Source of the DNA: Pseudomonas sp. S30
Lineage (GTDB): Bacteria > Pseudomonadota > Gammaproteobacteria > Pseudomonadales > Pseudomonadaceae
Length of the DNA: 64,000 nt
NCBI RefSeq assembly: GCF_016518545.1
Contig: NZ_JACVTO010000005.1
Coordinates: 186,001-250,000 of the forward strand
Direction of reading: 5' to 3'
Positions 27,097-37,220 of the stretch are shown here, piece by piece. Position 1 is the first letter of the stretch, and each line of letters starts with the position of its first letter. The notes under the pieces were generated by a model, which had not been told where the DNA came from, made no database searches, and was given only the letters and a program-made list of their open reading frames with translations. The translations under genes and the position numbers were made by a program.

Positions 27097-29081
27097 GCCT
27101 TCGCTCCAGACAGGCCCAGTGTAGTGCGCGCGCGCGCCATGACCTTGACTCGATAGCGCCGGTCGCAGGCCGCCAGCAACCCGCCAAGCCCGGTCAACAG
27201 CCCACCGAGCCAGATCCAGCGCACGTAGGGTTTGATGTGCACGCGCACGGCCCAGGCGCCGTTCTCCAGCGGCTCGCCCAGGGCGACGTACAGATCGCGG
27301 GTCAGGCCTGCATCGATACCGGCTTCGGTCATCATCGACTGCTGCACGGTATACAGGCGTTTCTCCGGGTGCAGCACGGCTACCTCACGGCCCCCCTGGG
27401 ACACGCGCACGGTGCCCTTGTCGGAGATGAAGTTGGGCCCCTCGAAGTGCCTGGCGCCCTCGAACAGGAAGTGGTAACCGCCGAGCTCGATGCGTTCGCC
27501 CGGCGCCATGCGCAGGTCGCGCTCGGCGCTGTTGTTGCTCGACAGCACCACGCCCAGGGCGCACACCACCAGGCCCAGGTGCGCCAGCTGCATGGCCCAG
27601 TAGCTGCGCGACAATTTGCCCAGCCCCTTGGCCAGGCCCGTGTGGCGGGTCTTGTCGAGGATGTCGCGCAGCCCGCCGAGCACCACCCAGGCGGCCAGCG
27701 CGAAGACGCTGAGCGCCGGCCAGTCGAAGTCGCCGACCATCAGCCCGGCCAGCGGCGCCAGCACCGCACTGCCGATCAGCACGGGCGTGAGCATGCTCGC
27801 CAGCCAGCGTCCCGGCGTGTCTTTCCAGCGCACCAGCACGCCGACCGCCAGTACCACCAGCAGCAAGGCCATCAGCGGCACGAACAACGCGTCGAAGTAC
27901 GGTGGCCCGACCGAGAGCTTGGCGCCGGTCAGGGCATCGAGCACCAGCGGATACAGCGTGCCCAGCAGGATCATCGAGGCCGCCACCACCAGCAGCAGGT
28001 TGTTGGCCAGCAGCAAGGTCTCGCGCGACCACAGGCCGAAGCCCACCTGGCTCTTGACCACCGGAGCGCGCAGGGCGAACAGGGTCAGCGAGCCGCCGAC
28101 CACGAACAGCAGGAAGATCAGGATGAACACCCCGCGCGCAGGATCCGCGGCGAAGGCGTGCACCGAGGTCAGCACCCCGGAACGCACCAGGAAAGTGCCG
28201 AGCAGGCTCAGGGAGAAGGCGGCGATGGCCAGCAGCACCGTCCAGCTCTTGAACACGCCGCGCTTTTCCGTCACCGCCAACGAATGGATCAGCGCCGTGC
28301 CCACCAGCCAAGGCATGAACGAAGCGTTTTCCACCGGATCCCAGAACCACCAGCCGCCCCAGCCCAGCTCGTAGTAGGCCCACCACGAGCCCAGGGCGAT
28401 CCCGATACCCAGAAAAGCCCAGGCGACCAGGGTCCAAGGTCGCGACCAGCGCGCCCAGGCGGCGTCCAGCCGACCGCCGAGCAAGGCCGCGATGGCGAAG
28501 GCGAAGGCCACCGAGAAGCCGACGTAGCCCATGTACAGCATCGGCGGATGCACGATCAGGCCGAAATCCTGCAACAGCGGGTTGAGGTCGCGCCCGTCGG
28601 TCGGCACCTGCGGCAGCAGACGGGCGAACGGGTTGGAGGTGACGATCAGGAACGACAGGAAGCCGACGCTGATCATGCCCATCACCGCCAGCACCCGGGC
28701 CAGCATGACCTGTGGCAGTTGCCGGGAAAACACCGACACGGCGAAGGTCCAGCCGCCGAGGATCAGGGCCCACAGCAGCAGCGATCCCTCGTGGGCCCCC
28801 CACACGGCGCTGAACTTGTAATACCAGGGCAGCGCACTGTTGGAGTTGTGGGCCACGTAGGCGACCGAGAAGTTATCGGTCATGAACGCGTGGGTCAGGC
28901 AGGCGAAGGCGAACGCCAGGAACGCGAACTGGCCCCAGGCCGCGGGCCGCGCCAGGCTCATCCACAGGCGATCGCCGCGCCAGGCGCCGAGCAGCGGAAT
29001 GCTGGCCTGGACCGCTGCCAGGCAGATCGCCAGGATCATCGACAGCTGGCCCAGTTCGGGAATCACCAGGGCCGCGGTCAT
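27093..29081 (-). CDS. ccmF: Heme lyase CcmF
   Basis: A 662-residue polytopic membrane protein. The tryptophan-rich heme-handling motif [20 protein letters not shown] lies near residues 233-252, and conserved histidines flank it ([10 protein letters not shown] upstream and [15 protein letters not shown] downstream). CcmF attaches heme from holo-CcmE to apocytochrome c at the periplasmic side. Length is standard. Overlaps ccmE by 4 bp and ccmG by 4 bp. Confidence 0.98.
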   Translation of the reverse strand: MTAALVIPELGQLSMILAICLAAVQASIPLLGAWRGDRLWMSLARPAAWGQFAFLAFAFACLTHAFMTDNFSVAYVAHNSNSALPWYYKFSAVWGAHEGSLLLWALILGGWTFAVSVFSRQLPQVMLARVLAVMGMISVGFLSFLIVTSNPFARLLPQVPTDGRDLNPLLQDFGLIVHPPMLYMGYVGFSVAFAFAIAALLGGRLDAAWARWSRPWTLVAWAFLGIGIALGSWWAYYELGWGGWWFWDPVENASFMPWLVGTALIHSLAVTEKRGVFKSWTVLLAIAAFSLSLLGTFLVRSGVLTSVHAFAADPARGVFILIFLLFVVGGSLTLFALRAPVVKSQVGFGLWSRETLLLANNLLLVVAASMILLGTLYPLVLDALTGAKLSVGPPYFDALFVPLMALLLVVLAVGVLVRWKDTPGRWLASMLTPVLIGSAVLAPLAGLMVGDFDWPALSVFALAAWVVLGGLRDILDKTRHTGLAKGLGKLSRSYWAMQLAHLGLVVCALGVVLSSNNSAERDLRMAPGERIELGGYHFLFEGARHFEGPNFISDKGTVRVSQGGREVAVLHPEKRLYTVQQSMMTEAGIDAGLTRDLYVALGEPLENGAWAVRVHIKPYVRWIWLGGLLTGLGGLLAACDRRYRVKVMARARTTLGLSGAKA

Positions 29082-29533
29082 GGCCGCACCTCGCCATTGG
29101 CAGCGGTCTTGCCGCTGTCCTTGAGCGCCTTGCTGACCTCGGGGGGCATGTACTTCTCGTCATGCTTGGCCAGCACCTCGTCGGCCACCACGACGCCCTC
29201 GGCGTTGAGCTTGCCGAGGGCGACGATGCCCTGCCCTTCACGGAACAGGTCCGGGAGAATGCCGCGGTAACTGATCGCGACCGACCGGTTGAAGTCGGTG
29301 ACCACGAAGCGCACGTCCAGGGAGTCGCCCGAGCGCTGCACCGAGCCCTTCTCGACCATGCCGCCGGCACGGATGCGGGTGTCCAGCGGCGCCTCGCCAT
29401 TGGCGATCTGGGTGGGGGTGTAGAACAGGTTGATGTTCTGCTGCAACGCGCTCAGGGCCAGGCCCAGGGCGACGGCCACGCCGGCCAGCAGGCCGAGGAT
29501 CAGCAACAGACGCTTCTTGCGCTGCGGATTCAC
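29078..29533 (-). CDS. ccmE: Heme chaperone CcmE
   Basis: A 151-residue periplasmic-facing protein with one N-terminal transmembrane helix (about 8-28) and an OB-fold domain. The covalent heme-binding histidine is H124 in AKHDEKYMP. The start is GTG (VNPQRKKR), which overlaps the ccmD stop as GTGA; a longer frame upstream would run through ccmD and is rejected. It receives heme from CcmABCD and passes it to CcmF. Confidence 0.97.
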   Translation of the reverse strand: MNPQRKKRLLLILGLLAGVAVALGLALSALQQNINLFYTPTQIANGEAPLDTRIRAGGMVEKGSVQRSGDSLDVRFVVTDFNRSVAISYRGILPDLFREGQGIVALGKLNAEGVVVADEVLAKHDEKYMPPEVSKALKDSGKTAANGEVRP

Positions 29534-29706
29534 TGGGGGGTCTCCCGGCGCAGACGACGCGCCTCTTCTTGCAGATAGCGACGCCGCGCCAGCAGCGGCG
29601 CAGCGACGTTGATGCCAAGCACGATCAGGCACAGGGCGTAGGCCGACCAGACATACAGGCCGTGATGGCCCATGGCGAGGAAGTCGCCGACAGAGGTGAA
29701 GCTCAT
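29530..29706 (-). CDS. ccmD: Heme exporter protein CcmD
   Basis: A 58-residue protein with one transmembrane helix ([19 protein letters not shown], about 18-36) and a basic cytoplasmic tail, the usual CcmD plan including the short GHHGLYVW motif before the helix. It stabilises the CcmABC-CcmE complex and release of holo-CcmE. Too short to stand out alone; its place between ccmC and ccmE with 4-bp overlaps on both sides identifies it. Confidence 0.94.
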   Translation of the reverse strand: MSFTSVGDFLAMGHHGLYVWSAYALCLIVLGINVAAPLLARRRYLQEEARRLRRETPQ

Positions 29707-30470
29707 CGGCCGTACTCCTTGCTCGCCACGCCCAGCACCTGCTCGCGCACCCAGCTGGCGCGGGCCTCGCGGCGCAGCACTTCCAGGCGCATGCGCAGCA
29801 GCAGGACGGCGCCGAAGAAGGCGTAGAAACCCAGCACGGTGAACAGCAGCGGCAGCCACATTTCGGCCGGCATGGCCGGTTTTTCGGTGAGGGTGAAGGT
29901 GGCGCCCTGGTGCAGGGTGTTCCACCACTGCACCGAGTACTTGATGATCGGGATGTTCACCACCCCGACGATGGCCAGCACCGCGCACGCTTTGGCCGCA
30001 CTGTCGCGGTTGCTGATCGACTGGCCCAGCGCGATCAGGCCCAGGTAAAGGAACAGCAGGATCAGCATCGAGGTCAGCCGGGCGTCCCACACCCACCAGC
30101 TGCCCCAGGTCGGTTTGCCCCAGATCGCCCCGGTGACCAGCGCCAGAGCTGTCATCCAGGCGCCAATGGGGGCTGCGCATTGAAGGGCGACGTCGGCCAG
30201 TTTCATCTTCCACACCAGGCCCACCACGCCAGCGAGCGCCAGCAGCACATAGCAGGACTGGGCGAGCATGGCGGCCGGCACGTGGATGTAGATGATGCGG
30301 AAACTGTTGCCCTGCTGGTAATCGGCAGGGGCGAAGGCCAGGCCCCAGGCAATGCCGACCAGCAGCAGCAAGGCGGCGGCGATGCTCAGCCACGGCAGCA
30401 GGCGGCCACTGATGGCGTAGAACCACTTCGGTGAGCCCAGCTTGTGGAACCATGTCCAGCTCATTTTCAT
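29703..30470 (-). CDS. ccmC: Heme exporter/handling protein CcmC
   Basis: A 255-residue protein with six hydrophobic segments and the WWD-type motif [13 protein letters not shown] near the middle, flanked by histidines ([11 protein letters not shown] before it, [11 protein letters not shown] after it). It loads heme on CcmE. Starts considered: ATG at 30470 ([10 protein letters not shown]) is favoured since family proteins begin this way; a start at 30530 would overlap ccmB and adds an unmatched hydrophilic stretch. Confidence 0.95.
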   Translation of the reverse strand: MKMSWTWFHKLGSPKWFYAISGRLLPWLSIAAALLLLVGIAWGLAFAPADYQQGNSFRIIYIHVPAAMLAQSCYVLLALAGVVGLVWKMKLADVALQCAAPIGAWMTALALVTGAIWGKPTWGSWWVWDARLTSMLILLFLYLGLIALGQSISNRDSAAKACAVLAIVGVVNIPIIKYSVQWWNTLHQGATFTLTEKPAMPAEMWLPLLFTVLGFYAFFGAVLLLRMRLEVLRREARASWVREQVLGVASKEYGR

Positions 30471-30516
30471 CAGGGTGCATCCAGGGTCTTTGCCGGGCTT
30501 CACTGCCCAGGACTCG

Positions 30517-31185
30517 TTATTCGCCGACACTGATCCTCAGGCCGGCTGCGATGGCGAAGGGTGTCAGGGTCACCGCAAGGGCGGTCAGGCTCGCCAGCCA
30601 GAGCAGATACCCGCTGGCCGGCATATTCTGCAACGCCGCTTGCAACGCACCACTGCCCAGGATCAATACCGGGATGTACAGCGGCAGGATCAGCAGCGCC
30701 AACAGCAATCCGCCGCGCTTGAGCCCCACCGTCAGCGCCGCGCCCACCGCACCGAGCAGGCTCAGCACCGGCGTGCCGAGCAGCAGCGAGCCGAGCAGCA
30801 CCGGCAGGCAGTTCGCAGGCAGGCCGAGCATCAGCGCCAGCACGGGCGCCAACAATACCAGCGCCAGGCCGGAAAAGGTCCAGTGCGCCAATACTTTGGC
30901 CAGCACCAGCAGCGGCAACGGCTGCGGCGACAGCACCCACTGTTCGAGGGAGCCGTCGTCGAAGTCGCTGCGAAACAGGCCATCGAGCGACAGCAGCACC
31001 GCCAGAAGAGCGGCGACCCACACCAGCCCAGGAGACAAGGTTTGCAACAATTGGCTATCCGCTCCGACCGCCAGGGGGAACAGCGCCACCACGATGGCGA
31101 AGAACACCAGGGGGTTGGCCAGTTCCGCCGGACGGCGGCACAACAGGCGCGCTTCGCGGCGCAGCAACGGGATGAATACGCTCAT
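30517..31185 (-). CDS. ccmB: Heme exporter ABC permease CcmB
   Basis: A 222-residue permease with six hydrophobic segments; start [13 protein letters not shown] and the [18 protein letters not shown] cytoplasmic loop are typical. It is the membrane partner of the CcmA ATPase in the CcmABCD complex that drives release of holo-CcmE from CcmC. Overlaps the ccmA stop by ATGA. Confidence 0.96.
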   Translation of the reverse strand: MSVFIPLLRREARLLCRRPAELANPLVFFAIVVALFPLAVGADSQLLQTLSPGLVWVAALLAVLLSLDGLFRSDFDDGSLEQWVLSPQPLPLLVLAKVLAHWTFSGLALVLLAPVLALMLGLPANCLPVLLGSLLLGTPVLSLLGAVGAALTVGLKRGGLLLALLILPLYIPVLILGSGALQAALQNMPASGYLLWLASLTALAVTLTPFAIAAGLRISVGE

Positions 31186-31814
31186 GCCGCCCACTGCCCC
31201 AGGTTCAGCTCGCGATAGCCTTCAGGCCGGCGTTGCAAGCTATGGTGAGTGGTCAGCACCACGCTGCCGCCTGCCTCGCAGTGCTCGGCCAGATGCGCTT
31301 CGAGCTGGGCCACGGCGTGTTTGTCCAGGGCGGTGAAGGGTTCGTCGAGGATCCACAGCGCAGGGCCCGGCAGATGCAGCCTGGCCAGGGCCACACGGCG
31401 TTGCTGACCGGCCGACAGGGTATGGCAGGGCACGTCTTCGAAGCCGCGCAGGCCGACCCTCTCCAGTGCCTGCCAGATACTGGCGCGGTCGGCGGGCTGG
31501 TGCAGGGCGCACAGCCAGGCGAGGTTTTCCTCGGCGCTGAGCAGCTCCTTGATGCCCGCCGCATGACCGATCCACAGCAGCAGGCCGACCAGCGCCTGGC
31601 GCTGCTCGCCGATCGCGCGACCCTCGAGCAGGATTTGCCCCGCCGTGGGCTGCATCAGCCCGGCCAACAAGCGCAGCAGGCTGGTCTTGCCGCTGCCGTT
31701 GGGCCCGCTGACCTGGAGCATGTCGCCGGGACGCAACTCGAAGTCCAGGTGCTCGAAGAGCAGCCGCCAGTCGCGCTCGCAGGCAAGGTTCTCGGCTTGG
31801 AGGTGGAAGCTCAC
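31182..31814 (-). CDS. ccmA: Heme exporter ABC ATPase CcmA
   Basis: A 210-residue ABC ATPase: Walker [10 protein letters not shown] (about 38-46), signature LSAGQ (about 134), Walker B LWILDEP followed by the switch histidine in TTHHSLQ. Start is GTG at 31814 with AAGG upstream. First gene of the ccm operon; its promoter should lie in the 178 bp shared with the divergent FliK-like gene. Confidence 0.96.
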   Translation of the reverse strand: MSFHLQAENLACERDWRLLFEHLDFELRPGDMLQVSGPNGSGKTSLLRLLAGLMQPTAGQILLEGRAIGEQRQALVGLLLWIGHAAGIKELLSAEENLAWLCALHQPADRASIWQALERVGLRGFEDVPCHTLSAGQQRRVALARLHLPGPALWILDEPFTALDKHAVAQLEAHLAEHCEAGGSVVLTTHHSLQRRPEGYRELNLGQWAA

Positions 31815-31980
31815 GGTTTGGCCTTGTACTGTTCATGGAGGTCGATCGCAGGCCCTCAGGGAGACGCGAACGCTCTGCGGGTCTCAAGTCGCGCCGCGCC
31901 CTGCCGTTACACTGGGCAGTGACAGCGCGGCCGGCATTATACATGGACGCTCCGGCTGTCCAGTGTGCGGGTTCGACAGG

Positions 31981-31990
31981 TTGTATACAA
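31981..31990. promoter_or_regulatory. TTGTATACAA palindrome abutting the FliK-like gene
   Basis: The same 10-bp palindrome as at 17571-17580, here ending 2 nt before the ATG of the FliK-like gene. It contains TATACAAT, which would make a leaderless transcript if used as a -10 element, and it could block initiation if bound by a GntR-type protein. No strong Shine-Dalgarno site is seen before this gene. Function inferred only. Confidence 0.3.
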
Positions 31991-31992
31991 TC

Positions 31993-33552
31993 ATGACTGA
32001 AATCAATAGTCTCGCCGCCCAGGCCAGCTTCGCCGCACAGGTGGCCAAGGCCAGCCTGACCGGCGAGCTGCTGCGCCTGACCCAGGCGCAGCCGGGCCTG
32101 ATCCCTGCCGGGCAGACTGCACAGGGCGAGGTGCTCAGCCTGCGCCAGGGCGCCACGGACTTCACCCTGTTGCTGCGCCTGAGCCTGGCCGATGGCCAGA
32201 CGGCCCAGGTGCAGGCCACCACCTCCCAGCCCCTGCCGCCAGGCAGCCAGGTCACCCTCGGCCAGCTCGACGGCAGCCGTCTGGCAGTGACCGTGCAGCA
32301 GGCCAGTGCCAGCAACATCGCGACCCTCACTCGACTCGACACCGACCAGGTGCCGGTCGGCACCCTGTTGCAAGGCAAGGTCCTGACCTCCCAGGCGTTG
32401 CCGAACGAGGCTGGCCAGCCCGCGGTGTTCCGCTCGCTGGTCAGTCTGCTCAACAGTGCCCAGGCTGGCGCCACCCTGGCGGTTGAGAGCCCACGCCCGT
32501 TGCCGCTGGGCAGTTTGCTCAGCGCCCTGGTGCAGGACGATCAGTCCCTGCGCTTCGTGCCGTTGAGCGGTCGTCAGGACCAGTTGGCCATCGCCCAGCA
32601 ACTGATCAGCCAACAAGCCCGGCAAGCCTCGCTGCCAGCGCTGCTCGGCGCGTTGCAGCAGCTGGCAAGCACCCCGGACGTGGACCCGGGACTCAGCGCC
32701 AGTGCCTCCCGTCTGCTGGCCAGCCTTCCCGATCCTGGCCAACTGGGCGATGCCAAGGCTGTGGCGCAGGCCCTGGGCAACAGCGGCGCCTTTCTCGAGG
32801 CCAAGCTGCTGACCGGCCAGGGCGCGGCCCTGACGGCGGACCTCAAAGCCCAGCTGGTGCGCCTGGTCGCGCAGATCCAGCCGGGCCAGGCCAACGCCGT
32901 GCCGACCCTGGACGCCAATACCCTGTCGCGGTTGCTGCCGAGCATGGCGCGCAGTAGTCGGGGTCTATTCGATCCCGCCGCCAACCGCCCGCCACCCGGG
33001 GTTTTCCCACTGCCCTCGCGCGTGCTGCAGGAGCTGGAGGAGACTGCCGACCTGCAACAGTTGCTGCGCCTTGCCGCCGCCGCCGTCTCCCGCGTGCAGA
33101 GCCATCAGCTGGCGAGCCTGCAACAGACCGGCACCACCGAGACCGGCCAGCAGCAGACCACCTGGCAGGCCGAGATCGCGCTGCGCCATGGCCAGGACTT
33201 CATCCCGCTGCAGGCCAAGCTGCAACGCGAGGAAACCCCGGAGCAGCATGCCGATCCACAGCGCGGGCAACGCGACCCCCTCGAATCGCTGTGGCGCATC
33301 GAGCTGGCCTTCGACCTGCCCCCCTTAGGGCCGTTGCAGGTGCAGGCGCAGCTGAGTCAGGGCCGCCTCAGCGGTCAGCTATGGGCCGAGCGCCCGCAGA
33401 CCGCCGAGCTGATCGACAGCCAGCTGTCGCTGTTGCGCGAACGCCTGCTCGCCCGTGGGCTGGACGTCGGCGATCTGGCCTGCCACCCGGGTACACCGCC
33501 GCAAGGCCCGCGCACACGACTCGAACAACGCTGGGTGGACGAAACCGCATGA
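31993..33552 (+). CDS. FliK-like protein (second hook-length-control-type protein)
   Basis: A 519-residue Gln/Leu/Ala-rich protein. The N-terminal two thirds are low-complexity; the C-terminus (about 430-510, LWRIELAFDLPPLGPLQVQ and the stretch through LSLLRERLLARGLDV) matches the FliK/Flg_hook C-terminal domain. It is separate from the true fliK at 56674-58071. The gene overlaps the next (FlhB-domain) gene by 4 bp. The same two-gene arrangement is known from Bacillus ylqG-ylqH. Role: probably acts on or beside the flagellar export gate, but it is not required to be the hook ruler. No internal Met offers another start; the ribosome site is weak. Confidence 0.8.
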   Translation: MTEINSLAAQASFAAQVAKASLTGELLRLTQAQPGLIPAGQTAQGEVLSLRQGATDFTLLLRLSLADGQTAQVQATTSQPLPPGSQVTLGQLDGSRLAVTVQQASASNIATLTRLDTDQVPVGTLLQGKVLTSQALPNEAGQPAVFRSLVSLLNSAQAGATLAVESPRPLPLGSLLSALVQDDQSLRFVPLSGRQDQLAIAQQLISQQARQASLPALLGALQQLASTPDVDPGLSASASRLLASLPDPGQLGDAKAVAQALGNSGAFLEAKLLTGQGAALTADLKAQLVRLVAQIQPGQANAVPTLDANTLSRLLPSMARSSRGLFDPAANRPPPGVFPLPSRVLQELEETADLQQLLRLAAAAVSRVQSHQLASLQQTGTTETGQQQTTWQAEIALRHGQDFIPLQAKLQREETPEQHADPQRGQRDPLESLWRIELAFDLPPLGPLQVQAQLSQGRLSGQLWAERPQTAELIDSQLSLLRERLLARGLDVGDLACHPGTPPQGPRTRLEQRWVDETA

Positions 33553-33890
33553 CCGCCCGCACCCCACGCCAGGCCATCGCCCTGAGCTACGACGGCCAGC
33601 AGGCTCCCACCCTGAGCGCCAAGGGCGAGGACGAGCTGGCCGAGGCGATCCTCGCACTGGCGCGCGAACACGAAGTACCGATCTACGAGAACGCCGAACT
33701 GGTCAGGCTGCTGGCACGCCTGGAACTGGGCGAGCAGATTCCCGAAGCGCTCTATCTGACCATCGCCGAAATCATCGCATTCGCCTGGCAACTGCGTGGC
33801 AAGGTGCCCGCTGGCTTCGACGACGCCCCGCGCGAGCCGCGCGACATCACCCCCGTGCTGGCCCTGCCGACACCAGACAGCACTATCTAA
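33549..33890 (+). CDS. FlhB C-terminal-domain-like protein (FlhX/YlqH type)
   Basis: A 113-residue soluble protein matching only the cytoplasmic end of FlhB: KGEDELAEAILALAREHEVPIYENAELVRLLARLELGEQIP and YLTIAEIIAFAWQLR correspond to the region after the NPTH cleavage site. The NPTH site and the transmembrane part are absent. Overlaps the FliK-like gene by ATGA, so made with it. Stand-alone FlhB-C proteins can replace the cleaved FlhB fragment in some bacteria; whether this one does is unknown. The complete flhB is at 51133-52275. Confidence 0.88.
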   Translation: MTARTPRQAIALSYDGQQAPTLSAKGEDELAEAILALAREHEVPIYENAELVRLLARLELGEQIPEALYLTIAEIIAFAWQLRGKVPAGFDDAPREPRDITPVLALPTPDSTI

Positions 33891-33956
33891 CGCCTGGTAT
33901 CGCGCCTCGGGCATCACCCTGGGCCTCCCCTCGATGAGTACGGAGGCCGCACGGCC

Positions 33957-36671
33957 ATGAACGCCATTCCCACCGAAAATCTGCACCTGGTCAATGCGGC
34001 GCTGCTGGATTTCCCACGCCCGGACACGCTGGCCGAAACCGTCCTGCGCGACTGGCTGCGCAAACAGGGGATCGAGACAGCGCCGCAGGACATCGACGTG
34101 GTCACGGTCCACTATCAACTGGAGGTCCTGGGAGAAGGCCGCAAGCACTTTCGCGAAAACGCCATCCTCACGCAGAGGATGAATCTGGTGCAAGCCCTGT
34201 TGAGCAACTGGCAGGGTGAAACCGCCGAAGGCTACGGCGGCTTTCACTATGGTGACTGGGCGGGCCTGGCGCCCCATGGACCGCTGACCCTGGTAGAGCG
34301 CCTGGAGCCGGCGGGCTTTTTTTCCAATGCCCCCAGCTATCTGATCTTCAACGGCCTGTACGTGCGCCAGACACCGGAACTGTACAGCCCTGCGAACAAG
34401 CTGGCGGTGCGCGCGGAAGACTTTCAGGGGTTCATCTGGGGCCTGCACTTTCACACCCTGTACAAAACCCAGCTGGACGCCTATTGGCAACATAACCTGA
34501 CGCTGTACCAGCGGGCCTTGAAGATCAATTTCATCGCCGCGTGCAACCGCCAGGTGGCCGAAGGCAGCCTGGGCGAGGCGGCACGCGACCTGATCTGGCA
34601 GGCAGCGGATCTCAAGCCGCGCCGCCATGTGCTGATTTCCTTGCTCAACGTCTATGGCTACACGACGACCTCGGTGGTGTGCCTGCGCAGCCAAAACAGC
34701 GCCCTCACCGTCCTGTACATTCCGGGCAATAGCAGCCCGTTCCAGACCTTCGACACGCCTTCGGCGATGAAGTACTGGTTCGCCGGCCAGTGCCAGGCGT
34801 CGGATCGACGTGCCGCCCTGCTGGAACTGTTCAGCAGTGCCGACTGGCCGGACGGGCTGGATTTCAGCGGCGTGCGCACGGCCCTGACTGGCCTCGGACT
34901 CTACCCCAGGTTCCATCGCTTCTCGGTCAACAGCCACCCTGGCTTCGCCACCAGCGGCCTGTGGGTACCGGAGGACATGATCGACTACCGCGCCGACCGC
35001 TACAGCCCACCCATCAGCACAGAGCTGTTCGGCTATCTGGCGCGTCGTCACCAGCAGCGTGCCTATGCCGACCTCGATCAACAGATCGTCAGCAACCATC
35101 AGATCGACAAATCTCGTTGGACCACGTACCTGAACGTGGCCATGGTCATGTTGATACCTGTGGCAATGGTGGTGCCGGCGCTTGGCGCACTGCTGGCCAT
35201 CGGTGGCCTGACGCAATTCGCCCTGGGGCTTGATCGCGTGATCAACGGTCGCTCACTGCAGGACAAGGCCGAGGGCGTGCAGGCCCAGGCGTTCGGCCTG
35301 TTCAATGCGCTGCCTCTGGTGGGGCATGTGGCGCTGCGCGCCTCGGCGATCTACCGCTACTGCCGACCGGGCTTCGTCGGCTTCAGGGAGCTGGTGCAGA
35401 CCTCCGAAAGCGCTGAAGAGCTGGCCCTGCAACCGGCTGAGGCAGCGTTTCGCGAGTCGCCTGTGCAGTCTTCGCCACAGCTCGGTGCGGTGGTGTGCCG
35501 GGTGGACCAAAGCCTGCGCCACCGTTTTTTCGCTACCCTGGCCACGGATGAAGGGCTGGAACAGGATTGGGTGTGCTACGAACTCAAGAGCGACAGCTTC
35601 ATCCGCGTCTCCCAGGTGAGACAGGCCAGCCCGACACGCTGGGCCCTCGCCGCGGACAACCCTGACGCCCTTACACCCCTCACCGATACGTCACGCCAGA
35701 TCGACGATGGACAGCGCATGAGCACGTTGCGGGCCCTGGGCATTGACGTGGAGCTGCCACTGGACTTCAGCCGCTTCCAGACCCTGGTACGCACGCCGCT
35801 GGAGCGGCTGATCACCAGCGTCTGGGTCGGCAATCGCGTCATGGACGACGCCTTCATCGACGCCATCGCCCACAACGCCACGCTGCTGCGCGGCAGCGGG
35901 TATCGCTACCAGCTATTGCTTTCGCGCCAGGACATGGCGAGTTTCGAGGCCAACCTCGACCTGCTCACCGTCAAGGCCGCTGGCGTGCAATTGCTCACGC
36001 TGGAGGAGCAGCCCGTATTCCTCGAATTCGAGCGTTCACCCTACTTCGCCCAGTATCAGGCGGCGCTGAAGGGCGACGGCAAAGGTGCTACCCATTTCAG
36101 TTCGGCCAGCGACATCCTGCGCTACCGCCTGCTCAGGCACTATGGCGGGCTTTACATGGACGCGGACGACACACTGCTGCCCATGACGGGCACTCCCCCC
36201 GTTCTGCCCCTGGAACGGCAGACGCTGAGTTGCACGGCCGACGGACTGGTGCTGGCCGCCCCTGTGTCGAACGATCAACTGGGCATGTACATCAAGTTCA
36301 ACAGCAGCCTGATCGGCAGCCACCCGAACAACCCGACACTGGATGCCATCTCCGACGAGATCCTGCGCCGTTACCAGCGCGAGCCGGCGTTCTACGCTCG
36401 CCGACCCGATGCCGAGCAGGATCCGGTCGGCCTGGACCGCTATGCCCGGCAACTCAATCAAATGACCGGACCCGGTATGCTCAACGACGTGATCGACCAG
36501 CACCTGCCGTGGCTGAGCCAGTTGCGCGAGACCTGCAACCTGCTGGCCTCGCCCATCCACGACGTGTACGACGCAGTCGACAGCCGCGCATTCATGGATA
36601 CGCTGGCCGACTACGCCCCTCTGGGCGAAATGGCCGACATCGGCTGCGCCCATTCGTGGCAGAACCATTGA
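33957..36671 (+). CDS. Toxin-like protein: dermonecrotic-toxin-type N-region plus DXD glycosyltransferase
   Basis: A 904-residue protein without signal peptide. Residues about 1-500 resemble the large N-terminal region found in Pseudomonas dermonecrotic-toxin-like proteins; a hydrophobic stretch (about 388-450, VAMVMLIPVAMVVPALGALLAIGG) could insert in membranes. The C-terminus (about 615-890) has a TcdA/TcdB-type sugar-transferase pattern: ITSVWVGNR entry strand, SASDILRYRLLRHYGGLYMDADD with D735-x-D737, and later NSSLIGSHPNN. Such domains transfer a sugar to host proteins in known toxins; the target here is unknown. It lies 66 bp after the FlhB-like gene in the same direction, with GGAGG 12 nt before ATG. 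Family assignment of the N-region is moderate; that of the DXD domain is good. Confidence 0.82.
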   Translation: MNAIPTENLHLVNAALLDFPRPDTLAETVLRDWLRKQGIETAPQDIDVVTVHYQLEVLGEGRKHFRENAILTQRMNLVQALLSNWQGETAEGYGGFHYGDWAGLAPHGPLTLVERLEPAGFFSNAPSYLIFNGLYVRQTPELYSPANKLAVRAEDFQGFIWGLHFHTLYKTQLDAYWQHNLTLYQRALKINFIAACNRQVAEGSLGEAARDLIWQAADLKPRRHVLISLLNVYGYTTTSVVCLRSQNSALTVLYIPGNSSPFQTFDTPSAMKYWFAGQCQASDRRAALLELFSSADWPDGLDFSGVRTALTGLGLYPRFHRFSVNSHPGFATSGLWVPEDMIDYRADRYSPPISTELFGYLARRHQQRAYADLDQQIVSNHQIDKSRWTTYLNVAMVMLIPVAMVVPALGALLAIGGLTQFALGLDRVINGRSLQDKAEGVQAQAFGLFNALPLVGHVALRASAIYRYCRPGFVGFRELVQTSESAEELALQPAEAAFRESPVQSSPQLGAVVCRVDQSLRHRFFATLATDEGLEQDWVCYELKSDSFIRVSQVRQASPTRWALAADNPDALTPLTDTSRQIDDGQRMSTLRALGIDVELPLDFSRFQTLVRTPLERLITSVWVGNRVMDDAFIDAIAHNATLLRGSGYRYQLLLSRQDMASFEANLDLLTVKAAGVQLLTLEEQPVFLEFERSPYFAQYQAALKGDGKGATHFSSASDILRYRLLRHYGGLYMDADDTLLPMTGTPPVLPLERQTLSCTADGLVLAAPVSNDQLGMYIKFNSSLIGSHPNNPTLDAISDEILRRYQREPAFYARRPDAEQDPVGLDRYARQLNQMTGPGMLNDVIDQHLPWLSQLRETCNLLASPIHDVYDAVDSRAFMDTLADYAPLGEMADIGCAHSWQNH

Positions 36672-36691
36672 GCAATGCGGCGTACATGCAC

Positions 36692-36711
36692 GCGGCGCCC
36701 ATGAGCGCCGC
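36692..36711 (+). terminator. Hairpin after the toxin-like gene
   Basis: GCGGCGC and GCGCCGC form a 7-bp perfect stem around CCATGA, 20 bp after the toxin-like stop codon. No T-run follows, so it is a weak candidate for a terminator or 3'-end stabiliser. The remaining 115 bp up to the convergent DUF2802 gene show nothing recognisable. Confidence 0.35.
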
Positions 36712-36826
36712 AGCCTGTCTGTAAGCGATGCCGGCGACAGGCCCAGGCAAGCCTCACCGCAGCACCACTGCCCATCGACGTCGCTGCATACCGCCTCAGA
36801 CCGGCCACCTGCAGCGGCTGGAGTGC

Positions 36827-37219
36827 CTAGCCTCGGTGCAGTTTGCTCATCAACTCGGCTTCGGCCTGGGTCAGGCCACAGCTTTGCGTGAGTTCCGCGA
36901 CGCTGGCGCCCATGCCGACCAGCTTGGCGGCCTGGGAAAAGGTGACGCTGTCCGGATCGCGCTGCTCGAGCTGCAGCAGCTTTTCGGGCAGTGGCGCCAC
37001 CACCGCGCGCAGTTCGTGAATGGCCTCGCCCATGCGCACGGTCACGTTCTGGTAGTCATCGAGCCGCTTGGCCAGGTCCTTGATGCGCTGGTCACGCAGC
37101 GCATCACCTTGGGCCTGCTGGGCGGCCAACTCGCGCTGGCGCTTGCTGTAGTTGAGGAAAAACCACAGGCTCAGCGCCCACAACAGCGCCAGGAAGATGA
37201 CGGCAGCCTCGAAGATCAC
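36827..37219 (-). CDS. DUF2802-type membrane-anchored coiled-coil protein
   Basis: A 130-residue protein: one N-terminal transmembrane helix (about 2-22), a charged helical stretch (about 25-60), then a C-terminal part ending in VAELTQSCGLTQAEAELMSKLHR, a helix-turn-helix-like end typical of DUF2802. It is the last gene of the cheY-cheW block, 1 bp after cheW. Function unknown; its fixed place beside chemotaxis genes suggests a link to polar chemotaxis or stator proteins. Confidence 0.85.
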   Translation of the reverse strand: MIFEAAVIFLALLWALSLWFFLNYSKRQRELAAQQAQGDALRDQRIKDLAKRLDDYQNVTVRMGEAIHELRAVVAPLPEKLLQLEQRDPDSVTFSQAAKLVGMGASVAELTQSCGLTQAEAELMSKLHRG

Positions 37220-37220
37220 C

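Noticed and set aside
27069..29270. Long plus-strand open frame opposite ccmF and ccmE
   Set aside because: GC-rich shadow frame; protein is Gln/His/Arg-rich without any domain, and the opposite strand encodes clear CcmF and CcmE.
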